Of a stretch of 64,000 nt of DNA, positions 10,272 to 22,230 are shown one piece after another; the stretch's first letter is position 1, and each line of letters starts with the position of its first letter. A program made the translations under genes and the position numbers. The stretch lies in the NCBI GenBank assembly GCA_023374025.1, contig SIJG01000033.1, positions 1,027,239 to 1,091,238 of the forward strand, written 5' to 3'. A model generated the notes under the pieces. The model made no database searches. It was given only the letters and a program-made list of their open reading frames with translations, and was not told where the DNA came from. Source of the DNA: Heterodera schachtii. Its lineage: Eukaryota; Nematoda; Chromadorea; Rhabditida; Heteroderidae.

Positions 10272-11825
10272 TTAAACACATTTTGCCTCATCATTGGCGC
10301 ATTTGTTGGGCGAATTTGACCAATTGCAGAGAGACTGTGAAAAAAGAGAAAATAAAAATAAAATAAAAATCATTTTAATAAAATTGCACCCGAATAAATG
10401 CAGAAACGAAAGTGATCACAGTCAAAAGGGAGACGCACAAAAGTGACCACCTGACAAAAGAGCAAAGAATGGCAATTATTAAAACAGAAGAGCAATTTGA
10501 TAATGGGAATCATTAACAAATTAATTAGAAAAGTGAAAATGGAATTTATAATTTACCAAATGAGGAAGAAAATCTTCTCATTGAACCAGGTGATGCGCAG
10601 ATGGCATTGGATGAACACGTTCGGAGCAAGGACAGAGTCACAAGTGATCAGACGGGGGAAAATGGGCAAATCCTTAAAAGGGCAAAAGTGCAGTGATTAA
10701 GAGAGTCTTTTTCGGTATTTTAACTTTCTAATTAAAATTTAAACCAAAGTGCCGAAAGTGGTCGAACTAAGGAACAAATAAATGCACATAAAGCAAAACT
10801 ATGTACTCACAACTTGATAAAGTTTTGCAATTTAATCTTTGGAATTAAAAAAATTTATTTACATAAAATTATGCACTTTAAAAATACATAAATTTTCCGA
10901 AATATTTGAAATATTTGCTAAACAAAACCATTTAAATTTGTAAGTCGGGTTTGTCTAAAAAAATAGGCTAAATATTCTTAAATTAGTCATTCCATTCAAT
11001 TTTCCACCTGTAATTCATCACCACTGAGCAATGATTTTCCCATTTCAATGCCCCACCAGCGGTGCCCTCGGCCGGTCAATGCGTTAACCACGGCAAATTG
11101 TGCCACGGCATTTGCCAACAAACAAGCTGAATTTTATAAACAATAATTTAAAAATATTTAAATTCATTGTATTAATTATTTATTTTTGCCCTTTCACAAA
11201 ATCACTCACATTTTTGAAGCAATTTGTCCTGCGTCCATTTTGGCAGATAGAAAAGTGCCGCTTGGATAAGCAGCATTACCGGCAAAAACTGAACAAATTA
11301 ATTAATTAAGGTAAAATTAATGAACCAAAATTGATAAATAATATTATTTATTATTATTTTTAATCATTTTCACCTCGTAGAAAAATATTGCTGAATTGTT
11401 TGGCTGATTCGATTGTGATGTTCCGTCCTCGTTGAGCACTTCGCACACATTAAACCCAAAATGGTCGATTTTGCTTTTTGATGAATGCTAAAAGAAGGAA
11501 TAAATTAAGAGCGATGAGAATGCCCAAAATGCAAAATTTGAAGCGGTGGGAAAAGCCAAAAAATTAATAAAAGCGGAAACGAATGGTAAACGAAGCGAAC
11601 ATCCCATTTGGAAAACATTAACTTACTAAACATTTCATTGGTTCATATCCGCCGACGCCAAAACTAAAAATTTGTTTGAGCAAATAAAATAATTAGTTTT
11701 ATATATTTTTTTATTGCGAGTAAATAAAATAGTTTGTTAATTAATCACATAAATGCGGTGGTTAGAACTGCGAAGAAGACGAACATTGAAGGAAAAAGGT
11801 GAAAATTTAGCTGATCAATTTCCAT
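10272..11825 (-). CDS. innexin-like gap-junction protein, C-terminally shortened
   Basis: Eight exons on the minus strand join with matching phases: 11825-11749, 11663-11627, 11487-11374, 11288-11210, 11126-11008, 10672-10557, 10450-10390, 10334-10272 (221 aa). The start MEIDQLNFHLFPSMFVFFAV leads into membrane span 1. FGVGGYEPMKCL matches the innexin first-loop GxPxxC region. FLPVMLLIQAALFYLPKW is the hallmark YxWVPxxLxLQAxxFYLP span 2. The cytoplasmic loop includes LTGRGHRWWGIEM. The second loop has FPRLITCDS and WFNEKIFFLIW, after the family's FPRVTxCD and NxFNEKIF motifs. WWSLLCVSLLTVITFVSAF is span 3. Innexins form gap junctions or hemichannels in the plasma membrane and are usually near 370-420 aa with four spans. 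Here the last exon ends CANDEAKCV-stop without span 4 and the cytoplasmic tail. It may be a truncated gene, or more exons may lie further downstream. The family call is strong; function is uncertain. Confidence 0.75.
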
Positions 11826-11829
11826 GTCA

Positions 11830-14140
11830 ATTAAATAAAACAAATAAAATTAAGATTAACTAAAATGTCAGAATAAATTTAAAAAATTAAATAAAAATAA
11901 AATAATGGAAAAAATGAATGATAATTGGAGTGTTTCGGATTTATAATTTGTCTGTTTGGAAAATAATTTGAAATCCCTCATTATCCCGGCCGGAGGGGTT
12001 CCCAATTCTCGACCTATTACTGTCCCTGATCAGACTCTGAACTTCCATACCCAAAATAACGATTCGCACCATCTTTGCCATTGAAAGAGTGCCGGGAGGG
12101 ATCCCAATTTAAAATTAAAACCATTTTTTTTTGGCTAAGAAATATTTTTCAGAAAAATAATCCCGGGCATTTATTTGCAATAAACTTAACGGAATAGACA
12201 AAAACAGACAATTGGACGCAAGTTTAAGGGATTTGTTCTGATTAATCTGCGGGCACCGAAAAGCAAATGCCATCGGACAAAGCGAACGAATGGCCTTTCT
12301 TTCTCTGTGATAGCATTTGTTTTTTGCAAATCCTTTGCTTCTGCCCTTTGGCTGTTAGTGATTGAACGTCCACCACCAAATCAAAGCAATGGATAAAACC
12401 CAAAAGCCCCAAAAGCTCCCCCCCCCATCGATCACTTCGCATTGTGTCAATTTCCCTTTGCTTTTCCAATCACCCCGCTTAAAGGGATGGGGGTGGGGCA
12501 AAGGCAACTGTCATCCGAATGGCACCACAACAACAGCAACAACACGGGTGGGCTTTAGGAATTGGGAGGGCGGCAACAGCAACGGGAAAGCCCCGCCCGT
12601 CCCCACGGCGACGGGATTTCATCGGGACGGCAATTCTTCGGACAAACCCAAAAACATGGCCAAACGGTGAACGGCAGGTGAGGTTCAAATTCAGCAGGGA
12701 GAATCAAAATTAAATATAAAAGAATAAAAATTTGGAAATTTTCCTTCAAATGCGAATTGATGGCCTGAAAGGGAATGGCGGCGGGGGGGGGGCAGGGGCA
12801 GAAGCCGTTCGCTTTTCCTCCATTGCTATGCTTCTTCAAAACGGGAGAATTCCAAAAAGAGAAAAATGTGTTGGAATTTTCTCGCCAATAATTCGCAAAA
12901 TAAAAACAAAAATAAATAAATTTGCATATATTTTGAAGTCCCTTTTTATGTGTTGGTTTTGCTGACCAATGTTTTGATATGTTTGTTATTATCACTTATC
13001 ATTTTTCGTTTCAGTGTTTGCTTTTCGCATTTATTGGAGAGGGAAAATGACCGAAAGGTCAGAAAAAGGCAAATGAAAGTGAAAGAACGGATAAAAAGAA
13101 GGAAAGGGAAAAGGGACGGACGGACGCAATTTAATAGGGGGAAAATATGGTAAAAAGGCATGAAAATATTGTAAAATTTGGCAATTTTTATTTATTTTAA
13201 ACTTACTAAATCATTTCAAAATATTTTTTTTCAACATTTCGAACTCATTTTTATTCTTTTGAGCAAATCGGAGAGTGAAAAGAAGAAATCAAAGGACTTG
13301 GTAAAACATTGCAAAAGTTTCGACTTTGCAATCAAAAATTTTGATCAATTAAGTTAAAGCATAGAGCAAAGTTTTTTTTTTAGTAAATTTCGGTTAAATT
13401 TCTCAATTTCTGAAAAAGGCACTAAAAATGACAAAATAATAAAAAAAGGCATTGTCAAAAGTCAAACAAATGCCAAATAAAATTGATAAAATGGTTAATG
13501 TTCAATTTAAGACAGTTTAAGACTTTAGGACAACATCAAATTGCTTTTTGGGAAAAATATTAACTAAGAATAAATCAATCAATTTGTTCGAGTGAATTCG
13601 GTTAAATGCGATGGGCGGGGGAAGCCGAGGAACAAAAGCGACGATGGCCCGGCACGGCGCCTTTCCCCGGTGCCACCAAATTTATTAAATTCTTTTTCCA
13701 TTCATTTATTCAATCATTTTTTGCTGTCAGTGTGGCCTGCCATTCATTGAATTTACAGCAGTCGAAGCATTTGCATTTCGATGCGATTCGATGGACCAAA
13801 CGATGGAAAGGGAAGAGACAAAGGACAAAACGGAAAACTGACGGGGGGGGGGGGAAATGAAAATGTAAAGCATTAATTCATCGGAGCAATTAAAGCAGGG
13901 GATTAAAGTGAATTTCACATTTAATGGCATAATCATTTACGTCGAATTGGGCTGAAGAAATCTTTGATCTTCGATGCTTAATTGGCCGTTATTTGAAGCA
14001 ATTTTAATTTCAACGCATAAGCATAAATCCGGGCGTATGGCAGTGAGTTTAGCTTAGCTAAAGCACTAACAAATAAATCAAATCTCACATAATGCCAAGG
14101 AGAGCCCGAACCGGGACAGAGAGACAAGCTGATCCGACCC
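11830..14140. other. gene-poor region with G/C runs, no supported gene
   Basis: Overlapping short open frames occur on both strands at 12240-12990 and 13600-13940, mostly around GC-rich patches. None shows a family motif, a convincing splice pattern or a signal peptide. A G run is at about 12781-12793 and another at 13842-13855. I assign nothing here. Confidence 0.4.
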
Positions 14141-14149
14141 ACGCCGGGT

Positions 14150-14422
14150 TTAGGGCCATGATCCGACTGATTTTGTAGTGAATTCGGACCAGAAACTTTT
14201 GATTCCCAAACGGAAGAACTTTATGAATTCAAAATTGACAGAAACAGAATTTTTCTTCAAAATTTCCAATTCGATTTGCTCAAATCTCTTGTTGTCCCTC
14301 AAAAACTCTCCAACAAATCTTTTCATATTGCGCAATTTTGCATCGGTGCCGTCGCCCGTGCCATGGTTAATTTTGCGTCTTCTTTTCGCCAAATCGATTT
14401 TGGCGCCGCCTTTTTTTGGCAA
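14150..14422 (-). CDS. small basic hypothetical protein or exon
   Basis: A 90-codon minus-strand frame starts MPKKGGAKIDLAKRRRKINH and continues with a helix-like RFEQIELEILKK stretch before turning AT-biased. The first two thirds look protein-like (basic N-terminus, charged helix); the tail may be intron. No family recognised, no neighbours that define a function, and no splice partners found. It could be a chance frame. Confidence 0.22.
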   Translation of the reverse strand: MPKKGGAKIDLAKRRRKINHGTGDGTDAKLRNMKRFVGEFLRDNKRFEQIELEILKKNSVSVNFEFIKFFRLGIKSFWSEFTTKSVGSWP

Positions 14423-15034
14423 AGGACACGCAGAAGACGAATCTGTGGCTTAACATGAACAATTAAAACTTAATAAAAAATAATTTTAACTTAGTAAAAA
14501 CATTTCGTTTTCCTTTTATAATAATTTGGATAAATCCATAAACTAATGTATGCCCTAAAACAGATGAGGCTTAATTTGCAAATTCCATCGTTAAATTATG
14601 TTAATTAAATTTTTTAAAATTTCCTCAATGTAAATGCGGAAAACGCGCAACGCAATTTATGTATTGTATTTCCGGGCCCCCAAAAAGCCGGTAATTCGAC
14701 AATCTACAATTGGATGCAGTTTTTTCGCGGCCGTAACAGAACACCATACCGAAATATCCGTGGGAATCCTTTGGTTTTGGCACAGTGGGTAATGACAGTG
14801 GTGCTTTACTGCTGCGGCTGCTGCTGGGCGGCACGGATGAACTTGCCTTCTCTGTTTCTGTTGTCGACGCGTACCCGCGGAATGGCGCCGCGTCCATCGG
14901 TGCGCCAAAGTTTGAACTGCTTGCAGCGTCGTGCATCCCTTTCTGCGTCGCGCCGACTCCGTGCCGCATCTCTCGAGGAGTCCCATCGCGTCGTTCGGGC
15001 ATGCCCAGCGCGTAGCGACAATGTTGTGCTTTTG

Positions 15035-15620
15035 CTCACTGTCTTCGAAGCGGCCATTCGCGTCCACCAAATACTGTGAACGCAACTCCACGTGGACCTC
15101 ACATTAAACCATGACAACACTTCGGCACAATTTTCCACTTCTGCCCCAGTCATTGATTTTGACATCAAAGCGTAATTGATCACCACATTAAAGGCGAACT
15201 GACAAATGAGCATTTTTAAGTGCATTATCCCAGCAACGATCACTGATCAGTCCAGCCAAAGGGCTTGGCTGACCAGCGGGTCAGCAGTGCCCAGCTCGAT
15301 GACGGATGATTTTTCAAAATTTAAATCGACTGGTAGAAATTTAAAAAAATGGAAAAAGAAAAAATTCATCAAATCAAAAAAAAAATGGAAAAAATATTTG
15401 AAAAATATTGAAAAAAAAACTCAAAGTTTTATTTTTGTTATTGCTTAACTCAGTTGATCGAGGTCGAGACTTTTTCGAACTTATTTTCTTAGATTTTTAA
15501 ACTTTATAAATTGTATTTTGTCGACCCTTTCAAAGTGTGACAAAGTACACTTTGAATTAGTCGTCGGCTTTACTTACGCTTTGAAATTCTCGGCGCGCTC
15601 CAATTGCACTTGCGCAAGCA
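15035..15620. repeat. left arm of a 0.58-kb inverted duplication
   Basis: This is nearly identical in reverse orientation to 19850-20441. The arms include the exons SMTGAEVENCAEVLSW and QVQLERAENFKA and the AT-rich sequence between them, and lie about 4.2 kb apart. Identity is high enough to indicate a recent event. The two arms differ by a 2-nt indel near 15102. Confidence 0.85.
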
Positions 15621-15892
15621 GTTGCTCCATTTCATCGTTTGCTTCCCTAACCACCGTCTCCGTTGAGTAATTGCCGTCCATTAACAAGTTGTCTACCACG
15701 TAATTTGGCAATTGAATGGAATACCTTTTTAAATGTTTTTATTTTAATTTATTTTTCAATTTTATTTTTGTGCTTTCTTTTTGAGAGTTTTGCCTCTCCA
15801 CATTCACATTAATTATTATTTGGTAATTAATTGTACTCTATTGTGATGCCAAAAGAAAGCGGATTATGGAAAAAGTAGCATAAAGGACACGG

Positions 15893-16016
15893 GAGAAGCA
15901 GGGGTGGAGCGCGACCGCGGCAATTTGAATCCGCGATGCGCGATCCGCAACCGCGAAATTTTAAATCCGCGATGCGCGGATTTTGTGACTCCGTTTTCTG
16001 TTCGCGCTCCAGTCCT
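15893..16016. mobile_element. short GC-rich inverted element ending at a tRNA-like sequence
   Basis: The left end CAGGGGTGGAGCGCGA and the inverted right end (TCGCGCTCCAGTCCTG) frame about 120 bp with internal GATGCGCGA/ATCCGCG repeats. The termini resemble the CAGGG hAT-like ends elsewhere in the window, but I find no 8-bp duplication, and the right end touches the tRNA-like sequence at 16016. Confidence 0.4.
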
Positions 16017-16086
16017 GGCCCGTAGCTCAGTCGGTTAGAGCATGGCACGAATTGCTGGGGTTGTGGGTTCAAGTGCCACCGGGCGA
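16016..16086 (+). tRNA. degenerate tRNA-like sequence (tRNA-Ile-like pseudogene)
   Basis: TGGCCCG and CGGGCGA pair with one mismatch. The D arm is GCTC-AGTCGGTTA-GAGC, and the T arm GTGGG-TTCAAGT-GCCAC has one mismatch. The A box is good (TAGCTCAGTCGG) and the B box weaker. The anticodon stem TGGCA does not pair with CTGGG and position 33 is not U, so the fold is broken. The acceptor and D arm resemble eukaryotic tRNA-Ile(AAU) from memory. It may be a pseudogene or the head of a tRNA-derived SINE. Confidence 0.5.
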
Positions 16087-17099
16087 GTTACCTTTTATGT
16101 TCTACACTGTGCAAAATGACAACGCAATAATCTAATTAATTGATTAATTCTTTAGTTAATTAATTAATACCATTTGTCATTTTCAACTCTCTCCCCCCTA
16201 TCTTTGCTCATTTTTTCTAATTAGTATTATTAATATTATCATTATTTTTCATCCATCCATAATTAGTCCACCAACGTTGTCAAGGTTTCCTGCTTCCAAT
16301 TGTCAAATGCGGCCACGTAAAAGCGTTGTGCTTGGTCCTCATTTTCAAATGATTTTTCCTTCTCAATTTCTTCGATCACTTTGCGCAGAGTGTACTTCTT
16401 TTTTTGTCGCCGTCGCCTTCTTTTTCCAAGTATTTGATCAGTCTGTCAATAAACACTTTTTCAATTAAATTTAATTAATTTAAACATTTTTTATTTAACT
16501 TTATTTATTTTCATTTCAAAATCACTTTTTCGCTTTTTTCCGTGCCTCTTTATAGCTTTTGTCCACATTTTCCAATTCATTTTTGGCCTTTTCCAATTGT
16601 TTCTCCCATTGCCTTTTCCGATTTTCAGCTTCCACCAATTTAATTTTATAACTCTTAACTTTGTTTTTGTTTTTTATTTAATCAAATTCCTTTTCCTCCC
16701 AATTTCCCCTTCCATAAATCCCACAATATCTCTAGTAAAAGTGGATTTCGTTCACCCGTTCTTCTGTCCATTCGCTTTCTCCGTCTACCGTAATTCGTCC
16801 GCCGGTGTACGGTGCTTCGACTGTACGGTGATTCCCCCTCCTCTTCGCTGCTTATGGCATTTTCCAATGATTGTGCCAACAAAAAGTCGTTCTGCTGTCC
16901 TTCTCCCTCTGTCTGCCAGTTATCTGCTGCTGATTGTTTTTAGTATTCAACATATTAACAAATTTAAAAAGGGGCAAAGAAAAAAAACCGTAGGGAAACG
17001 AGAAATTCAAAATCGCAGGCTTTTCAAAATTTCAAAGATCCAAGTGCCAACTAAGAAAAGAGTCTTAGCGCCCTAAATTTGGCGGGACTGAGTTGGACG

Positions 17100-17630
17100 G
17101 GCTGAGCTGCCCGTTTGTTTTTTACCTCTTCTGATGACTGAAATAAATTTAATTATGTTTGACCAAAAAACATTTATTATACTTAAAGAAATTAATGATA
17201 TTTTTAAATGCTTTTGAAACAATTCGGTGATTTTTCAGGATTTTGGCCAATTCTTACAAAATTGGCTTATTGTTCAACCTCCTCAGAAAGGGGGGGGGGC
17301 TTATTAGATACGGGGGGATTCCCGTTTGTAAAGCAATTTATGGAGGAAGCCACAGTTGTTCTGTCTGCAAATTTTTATTTTTTGAGCCAGGGAAATTTAG
17401 GCAATTCTCAATTCTGAAAGAGCGTTTTCACACATTCGCAATTTTTTTGCATTACAAGAGATATTTTATTTTTACCTCTTATTGAAGAAATTTTTATTGA
17501 GGGGAGGGTTAGGCTTGGATCAAGTGTGTCGCGACTACGCGAAAAAATAGAAAAATTAATTAAAAAAATAAAAGCATTAAACCCAAAAACATAATATTTA
17601 AATTATTTTAAATTAGAGAAATTAAAATTA
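17100..17630. other. intergenic, no gene recognised
   Basis: A G run at about 17289-17299 and short open frames only. Confidence 0.35.
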
Positions 17631-17639
17631 ATTAATTAA

Positions 17640-18940
17640 ATGTGAACGGAATGAAGGAATGAGTGAAGGAAAATTATTAGTCGCATTAGTCACAATTTTT
17701 CCATTCGAAAAATTGCCAAATGTTAAACTTAATTATGAATAATCGCAACATAAAAGAAATAATAAATTTTAAAAAAGTGTTAAAATGGGACAAAATGTGA
17801 ATGATATTAAAGAAATTGTAAAATGTTAGAAAATGTTAAAGAAATTGGCAAATGTTATGGACAAAAATTGGGACATGCCAAGTTGGCAAACACCTTTTCA
17901 ACTGAGAAAAATCAATATAAAAGAAGGGCCCGGTTAAAAATTGAGCTAGGGTAGATAGCTATTTTTTCTTTGTTTTTTATTCTTTTTTTATCCATAAATA
18001 TTCGTTTTGGGTTTTCTGCTAAAGTTGCACAAAAGAGAAAATGAGAAATGTTTAAGAAATTGACAAATGTTATGGACAGAAATAGGGACATGCCAAGTTG
18101 GCTAAATACTTTTTCTCCCAATTTTCTTTCCACACCCGAATTTCATTGTCGCACAATTATTTCATCATTACATGGTCGTAGATGCGGAAAATTTTTTTGC
18201 CGTGCTTACAAATAAACGATCAATTTTTGCCTTAACCCTTTTTAAAAATTTCAATCATTTTTCGTATTTCGCATAAATTTTTTGACATTTAGGCCAAATT
18301 TTAGACTGCCGGATTTCACGCCGCAATTGAACGATTGTTGGCATCGGTGGCTTTCATTCCGGTCGATCCTGTTCTCGTGCGTTTAATCCAACGTAAGTTC
18401 AGTACTGAATATGCTTACCATGAGTGGGGTATGGTAACAAAATGAATTTTAGAAGTAAAAAATATTAATTCAAATAACCCTGAATTTTTTCATATTTTCT
18501 ACGAAAGATTTCGGTAATGTTTCTGAACGGTGTTATTAACTAATTTTGGCCCAAAAAGACTTATTTATATTTTTTTATAAATATTTCTTAATGAAAAAAT
18601 AAATTATTAATAAAAATAGCGACTGGCTAAAAAGCGTAAAAAAAAGCAAATGTTACAAATTAAAAATTAATTGTGCATTTTTGTTAAAAAGATTTATTCG
18701 CATTTCCAATTGCATGGCCCGGAGCACATCAACGGGTAATCCCAAGCACGTATACGTTTGCCTCCTTCAGTGGCGATTTACTTTGGGTTGCAGACGGAAT
18801 GGCTTTTGTCGATGAGAATGTGATGGAATTGGTGGGTACGCAATTGTGAGTTAATGACTTCAAGCAAGCAAGGGGCAAAAGGATTGAAGAAAGTTTTAAT
18901 CAGAATTATTTATGATCAAATTTTTTTATTTATAATTAAA
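17640..18940 (+). repeat. second copy of dispersed segments (1.62-2.75 kb and 38.40-38.83 kb)
   Basis: The first half, 17640-18125, matches 38400-38830, including a TATAAAAG box (17916-17923; 38736-38743) before AGAAGGGC. The second half, 17940-18910, matches 1625-2745. It includes the exon-like piece starting after ttttag at about 18304 (AGFHAAIERLLASVAFIP) and the DGMAFVDENVMELVG piece at about 18794. The junction shows that at least two different duplications overlap here. The coding pieces are probably relics, as in copy 1. Confidence 0.6.
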
Positions 18941-18999
18941 AAAGGTTAGTTAGAAATCACTAATATTTTTATTTATTTCTCGCTCTCTTTTTCGGCAGT

Positions 19000-19745
19000 C
19001 GTTAAGTGTCAGTGCCGACATCATGACTTAGAAAAGGCGATGAACGATCCATAGTCACGCTCCCTAACTCATTTGGTCAACTGCAATTTTGGTTAGATAT
19101 GGGGCGGATGTGGTGTGCGTTCCCTTACTCCCCTGTTAAATTTATGGTAAAAATGGATGACACCTGGTAGGGTGTCATAGCTGTAGGACGGGAGGATGGT
19201 TCAACTATTCATGTACTTCCTCAAGGGGAGAAACATTTGCCAGCATTGCATGTGCGGGTGGGACTTTATGGGTCACCAGGTGTACCCCTAGGGGCCAGGC
19301 AAACTCGGTCGTCCTTTCTTGGCCTTACCCCGAAAGCAAAACCCGCTGTCAGGGGGACTGCTGGGGGACAAAACCGTATTCGAGCTGAGAGGAACCCTAA
19401 TGTTCCTACTGGTAGGGGAAAGAGACTACCCACCAATCAGTTCACCCAAGGGAGGGAGGGGCACTCTCGTCGGAGGAGTGACTTTTCCCCAGATAAAATT
19501 TGCCCTGTTTCAGTCCGTGGAGTCCCTTCCTCAAGCCATTTTGGCCTTTGGTATTTGCTTGTTTTTGAAAATTTTGCCTATCATCGCATTTCGTTATTGC
19601 TCGGTAGCGGCTTAACGGCATGCTGTTGTTCAGTAATGGCCGGGACGCAACCGGCGGAAACAGCTGCGCCGGAAAGGGTGAGAAGCCGACCAAGGACGAT
19701 ACAAAACCCACGCTACAGTGCGCGCACAATGTGATTCGTCACTTT
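19000..19745 (+). other. GC-rich island of unknown nature
   Basis: Composition changes sharply to GC-rich, and two overlapping forward frames are open: 19237-19734 (165 codons, MPALHVRVGLYGSPGVPLGA at the start) and 19319-19615. Neither has a motif I recognise. A perfect hairpin ATGACACC-tggta-gGGTGTCAT lies at about 19158-19179. Codon-like structure is unclear. It could be a retroelement fragment, a structured RNA locus or transferred DNA, and I do not choose. The inverted duplication arm starts just after it. Confidence 0.3.
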
Positions 19746-19849
19746 TTCCCTCTTTTTCCCCCCTTAACCCTTTTCTCTTTCGATTACAAAATACTGGCGC
19801 AGCATTTTTGTAATGTAGCCCATCAACACTTTGAAATGAATCGCCGTCA

Positions 19850-20441
19850 ACTCGGGCGCAAGTGCAATTGGAGGCGCGCCGAGAATTTCAAAGCGTAAGT
19901 AAAGCCGACGACTAATTCAAAGTGTACTTTGGCACACTTTGAAAGGGTCGACAAAATACAATTTATAAAGTTTAAAAATCTAAGAAAATAAGTTCGAAAA
20001 AGTCTCGACCTCGATCAACTGAGTTAAGCAATAACAAAAATAAAACTTTGAGTTTTTTTTTCAATATTTTTCAAATATTTTTTCCATTTTTTTTTTGATT
20101 TGATGAATTTTTTCTTTTTCCATTTTTTTAAATTTCTACCAGTCGATTTAAATTTTGAAAAATCATCCGTCATCGAGCTGGGCACTGCTGATCCGCTGGT
20201 CAGCCAAGCCCTTTGGCTGGACTGATCAGTGATCGTTGCTGGGATAATGCACTTAAAAATGCTCATTTGTCAGTTCGCCTCTAATGTGGTGATCAATTAC
20301 GCTTTGATGTCAAAATCAATGACTGGGGCAGAAGTAGAAAATTGTGCCGAAGTGTTGTCATGGTTTAATGAGGTCCACGTGGAGTTGTGTTCTCAGTATT
20401 TGGTGGACGCGAATGGCCGCTTCGAAGACAGTGAGCAAAAG
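19850..20441. repeat. right arm of the inverted duplication (copy of 15035-15620)
   Basis: Forward-strand copy of the coiled-coil gene exons: the QVQLERAENFKA-like end near 19895 with its gtaagt donor (in altered frame), then MSKSMTGAEVENCAEVLSWF and SQYLVDANGRFEDSEQK to about 20441. Here the reading SWFNEVHVELCSQYLVDANG is continuous, so this arm keeps the ancestral frame that the left arm lost. No downstream exons follow, so it is a partial gene copy. Confidence 0.75.
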
Positions 20442-20459
20442 TAATTAAGTAATAAAAGA

Positions 20460-21420
20460 TAAAAAAAATTAATTGCGCAAATTAAGCAGAGCTAATTAAG
20501 AGATTTGCACTGGAATGTTGCATTGGCAAATGTCAACAAAATAAAATAATTAATTAATCGAAGTACAGAAAGCAATGCTAAATTAATAGGCTTGATTGGC
20601 TTCTATTTGGGCGATGTGCTATCGGCTCTATTCCAGTTTACGCGTCCAAAGAGTGAACACCCTCACTTTTTTAGACCATAACTTTTTCTTATTTCGTCAA
20701 TCCAAACATTCTTGGTATCATTCGAAAGCTTAAAGTTAGGGTATTCATAAATAAAAGAAAAGAACAAATACTTGCATTAAGAAAAAAATTGCATTAAGAA
20801 AATCCGAAATTCATAACTTTTCGCGTATAATCAACTATAATTTTTGTCTGTTGCGACAAAAAGCAAATATCATTTTTTATAAAAAATAATTAAATTAATT
20901 TTGAATTTGAATTTAAATATTATTTTAAAAATATAATTAAAATAATTATTAATAAAGTTGTTTTTCTACGTAATAAAAAGATAAAATGCATCCGTTAAAC
21001 ATTGCCCATTTGTTTAAAAGATTTCACTTTGTAAAATTACAAGGGCTGGGATTTTTAGGTGCTAAAATCAAGAAATAGGCAGTTAAATAGTTATTAAAAA
21101 GGCAGAAATAGTTGTTAAAAAGGAAAAAATGGAAAAATAATTGTAAAATAGTTGTCAAAAATTGGAATCTAACTGCTAAATAAATGGGAAAATTTCCAAA
21201 AGATACCTCATTAATTATTCATTTCGGTGTCACATTAATACTTTTAGGTGTAAGTGTAAAACTTTTTCTATTCCTTAATATTTCTAAAAAAAAAAAAAAA
21301 ATTTTCGGCGGCACATAACGGTTCAGTCGAATTGGTTATTTTTACAATTTATTCGATTCCAAATGGGTGCGGTAACGACAGGCGCCGCCCGGAAACGTCT
21401 TGAAAATTTGAGTACAATTT
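20460..21420. other. AT-rich intergenic sequence
   Basis: No gene. A degenerate GC-rich cassette (CGGCGGCACATAACGG…GACAGGCGCCGCC) at about 21305-21390 relates it to the interior of the hAT-like elements. Confidence 0.35.
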
Positions 21421-21529
21421 ATGCCATCAGTTGATCAAAGCTTACATACCAGGGATGGGCTTTCGCATATTTCACTCTTTTTGGCACTTTCACATTTCGC
21501 GTTATGCATTTTGAAGCGAAACGCGACTT

Positions 21530-21870
21530 TTATACCCCTAAGAATTGGATTAAATTTAAAATTTAGACTTAAAGAATTATATCAAATTTTGGGGCGACTT
21601 TTTCCAATTATTAATTGAATTTTTTAATTGATCATTCATTGTATGACGACCTTATTAATTGAAATTTAATATAAAGTACATACCCAAATAATTCGCTTTG
21701 GTATGTGTCCACAGTTTTGCACAGTTAAATTAACAAAAAAATGTTCACAAAAATTACTTCAATTTTTAAATATTTCTCTTTGATACTTCCGATGGCGTGT
21801 CTTAAGCACAAAAAATGAAATTAAATTTTTAAAAAGTGCCAACTTTTGTGAGTCCACAAATAAAAAATTA
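21530..21870. repeat. inverted copy of part of the GT11 gene (mate at 23180-23560)
   Basis: The reverse complement of this stretch matches 23180-23285 and 23390-23560, including the exon end CATACCAAAGCGAATTATTT. It lacks the exon body coding YFFQSFKFFENQRTEIRQ. The arms are about 1.3 kb apart, so a transcript across the gene could fold back. Confidence 0.7.
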
Positions 21871-22230
21871 AAATAATTTATATTAATATTTCATTAGAAA
21901 GACCACCAAAAAGTTTCATCAAACTTCTTAGAACCAACAAAATTAAATGATCTTTATATCATTTTCTAATTGGTGAATTTGTGTAATTCTGACAAACTTT
22001 GAACACAAATAACAAATTCAACCCCAGAAATGAGTGAAAGAATAAAAATTAAAAGGAAATAAGCTGAATTAAAATGATTTAATTTTCACAAATTTTGATT
22101 TGCTTTCTTTATCGAGCTTGAATATGAGTGATAGCAATGTGCTGATCAGTTGATCAAAGCTTACATAGCCTGGCTTAGAATAGAAAGTTTTAGGGCCAAG
22201 GGGCTGGCTGACTTGAAATGTTATGATAAA

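Larger units (their letters stand above)
14625..16890 (-). pseudogene. decayed gene encoding a charged coiled-coil protein
   Basis: Several exon-like pieces read in order on the minus strand. At about 16900-16690: QQNDFLLAQSLENAISSEEE, then TVDGESEWTEERVNEIHF in a shifted frame. At about 16635-16522: RQWEKQLEKAKNELENVDKS and YKEARKKA. At about 16440-16265: LIKYLEKEGDGDKK and, after a shift in an A run near 16399-16405, YTLRKVIEEIEKEKSFENED and QRFYVAAFDNWKQETLTTLV. At 15724-15578: LPNYVVDNLLMDGNYSTE and NDEMEQLLAQVQLERAENFK, with a gtaagt donor. At about 15240-14625: MSKSMTGAEVENCAEVLSWF and SQYLVDANGRFEDSEQK, then Ser/Pro-rich sequence. Long charged helices resemble BAR/F-BAR-type coils, but I cannot name the family. 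At least two frame changes, one from a 2-nt insertion near 15102 relative to the second copy, suggest a relic. Confidence 0.4.

Noticed and set aside
12242..12995. Overlapping frames on both strands (up to 146 codons)
   Set aside because: They arise from a GC-rich, stop-poor patch. No motif, signal peptide or conserved block on either strand.
16016..16086. Functional tRNA
   Set aside because: The anticodon stem does not pair and U33 is missing; kept only as a tRNA-like relic.
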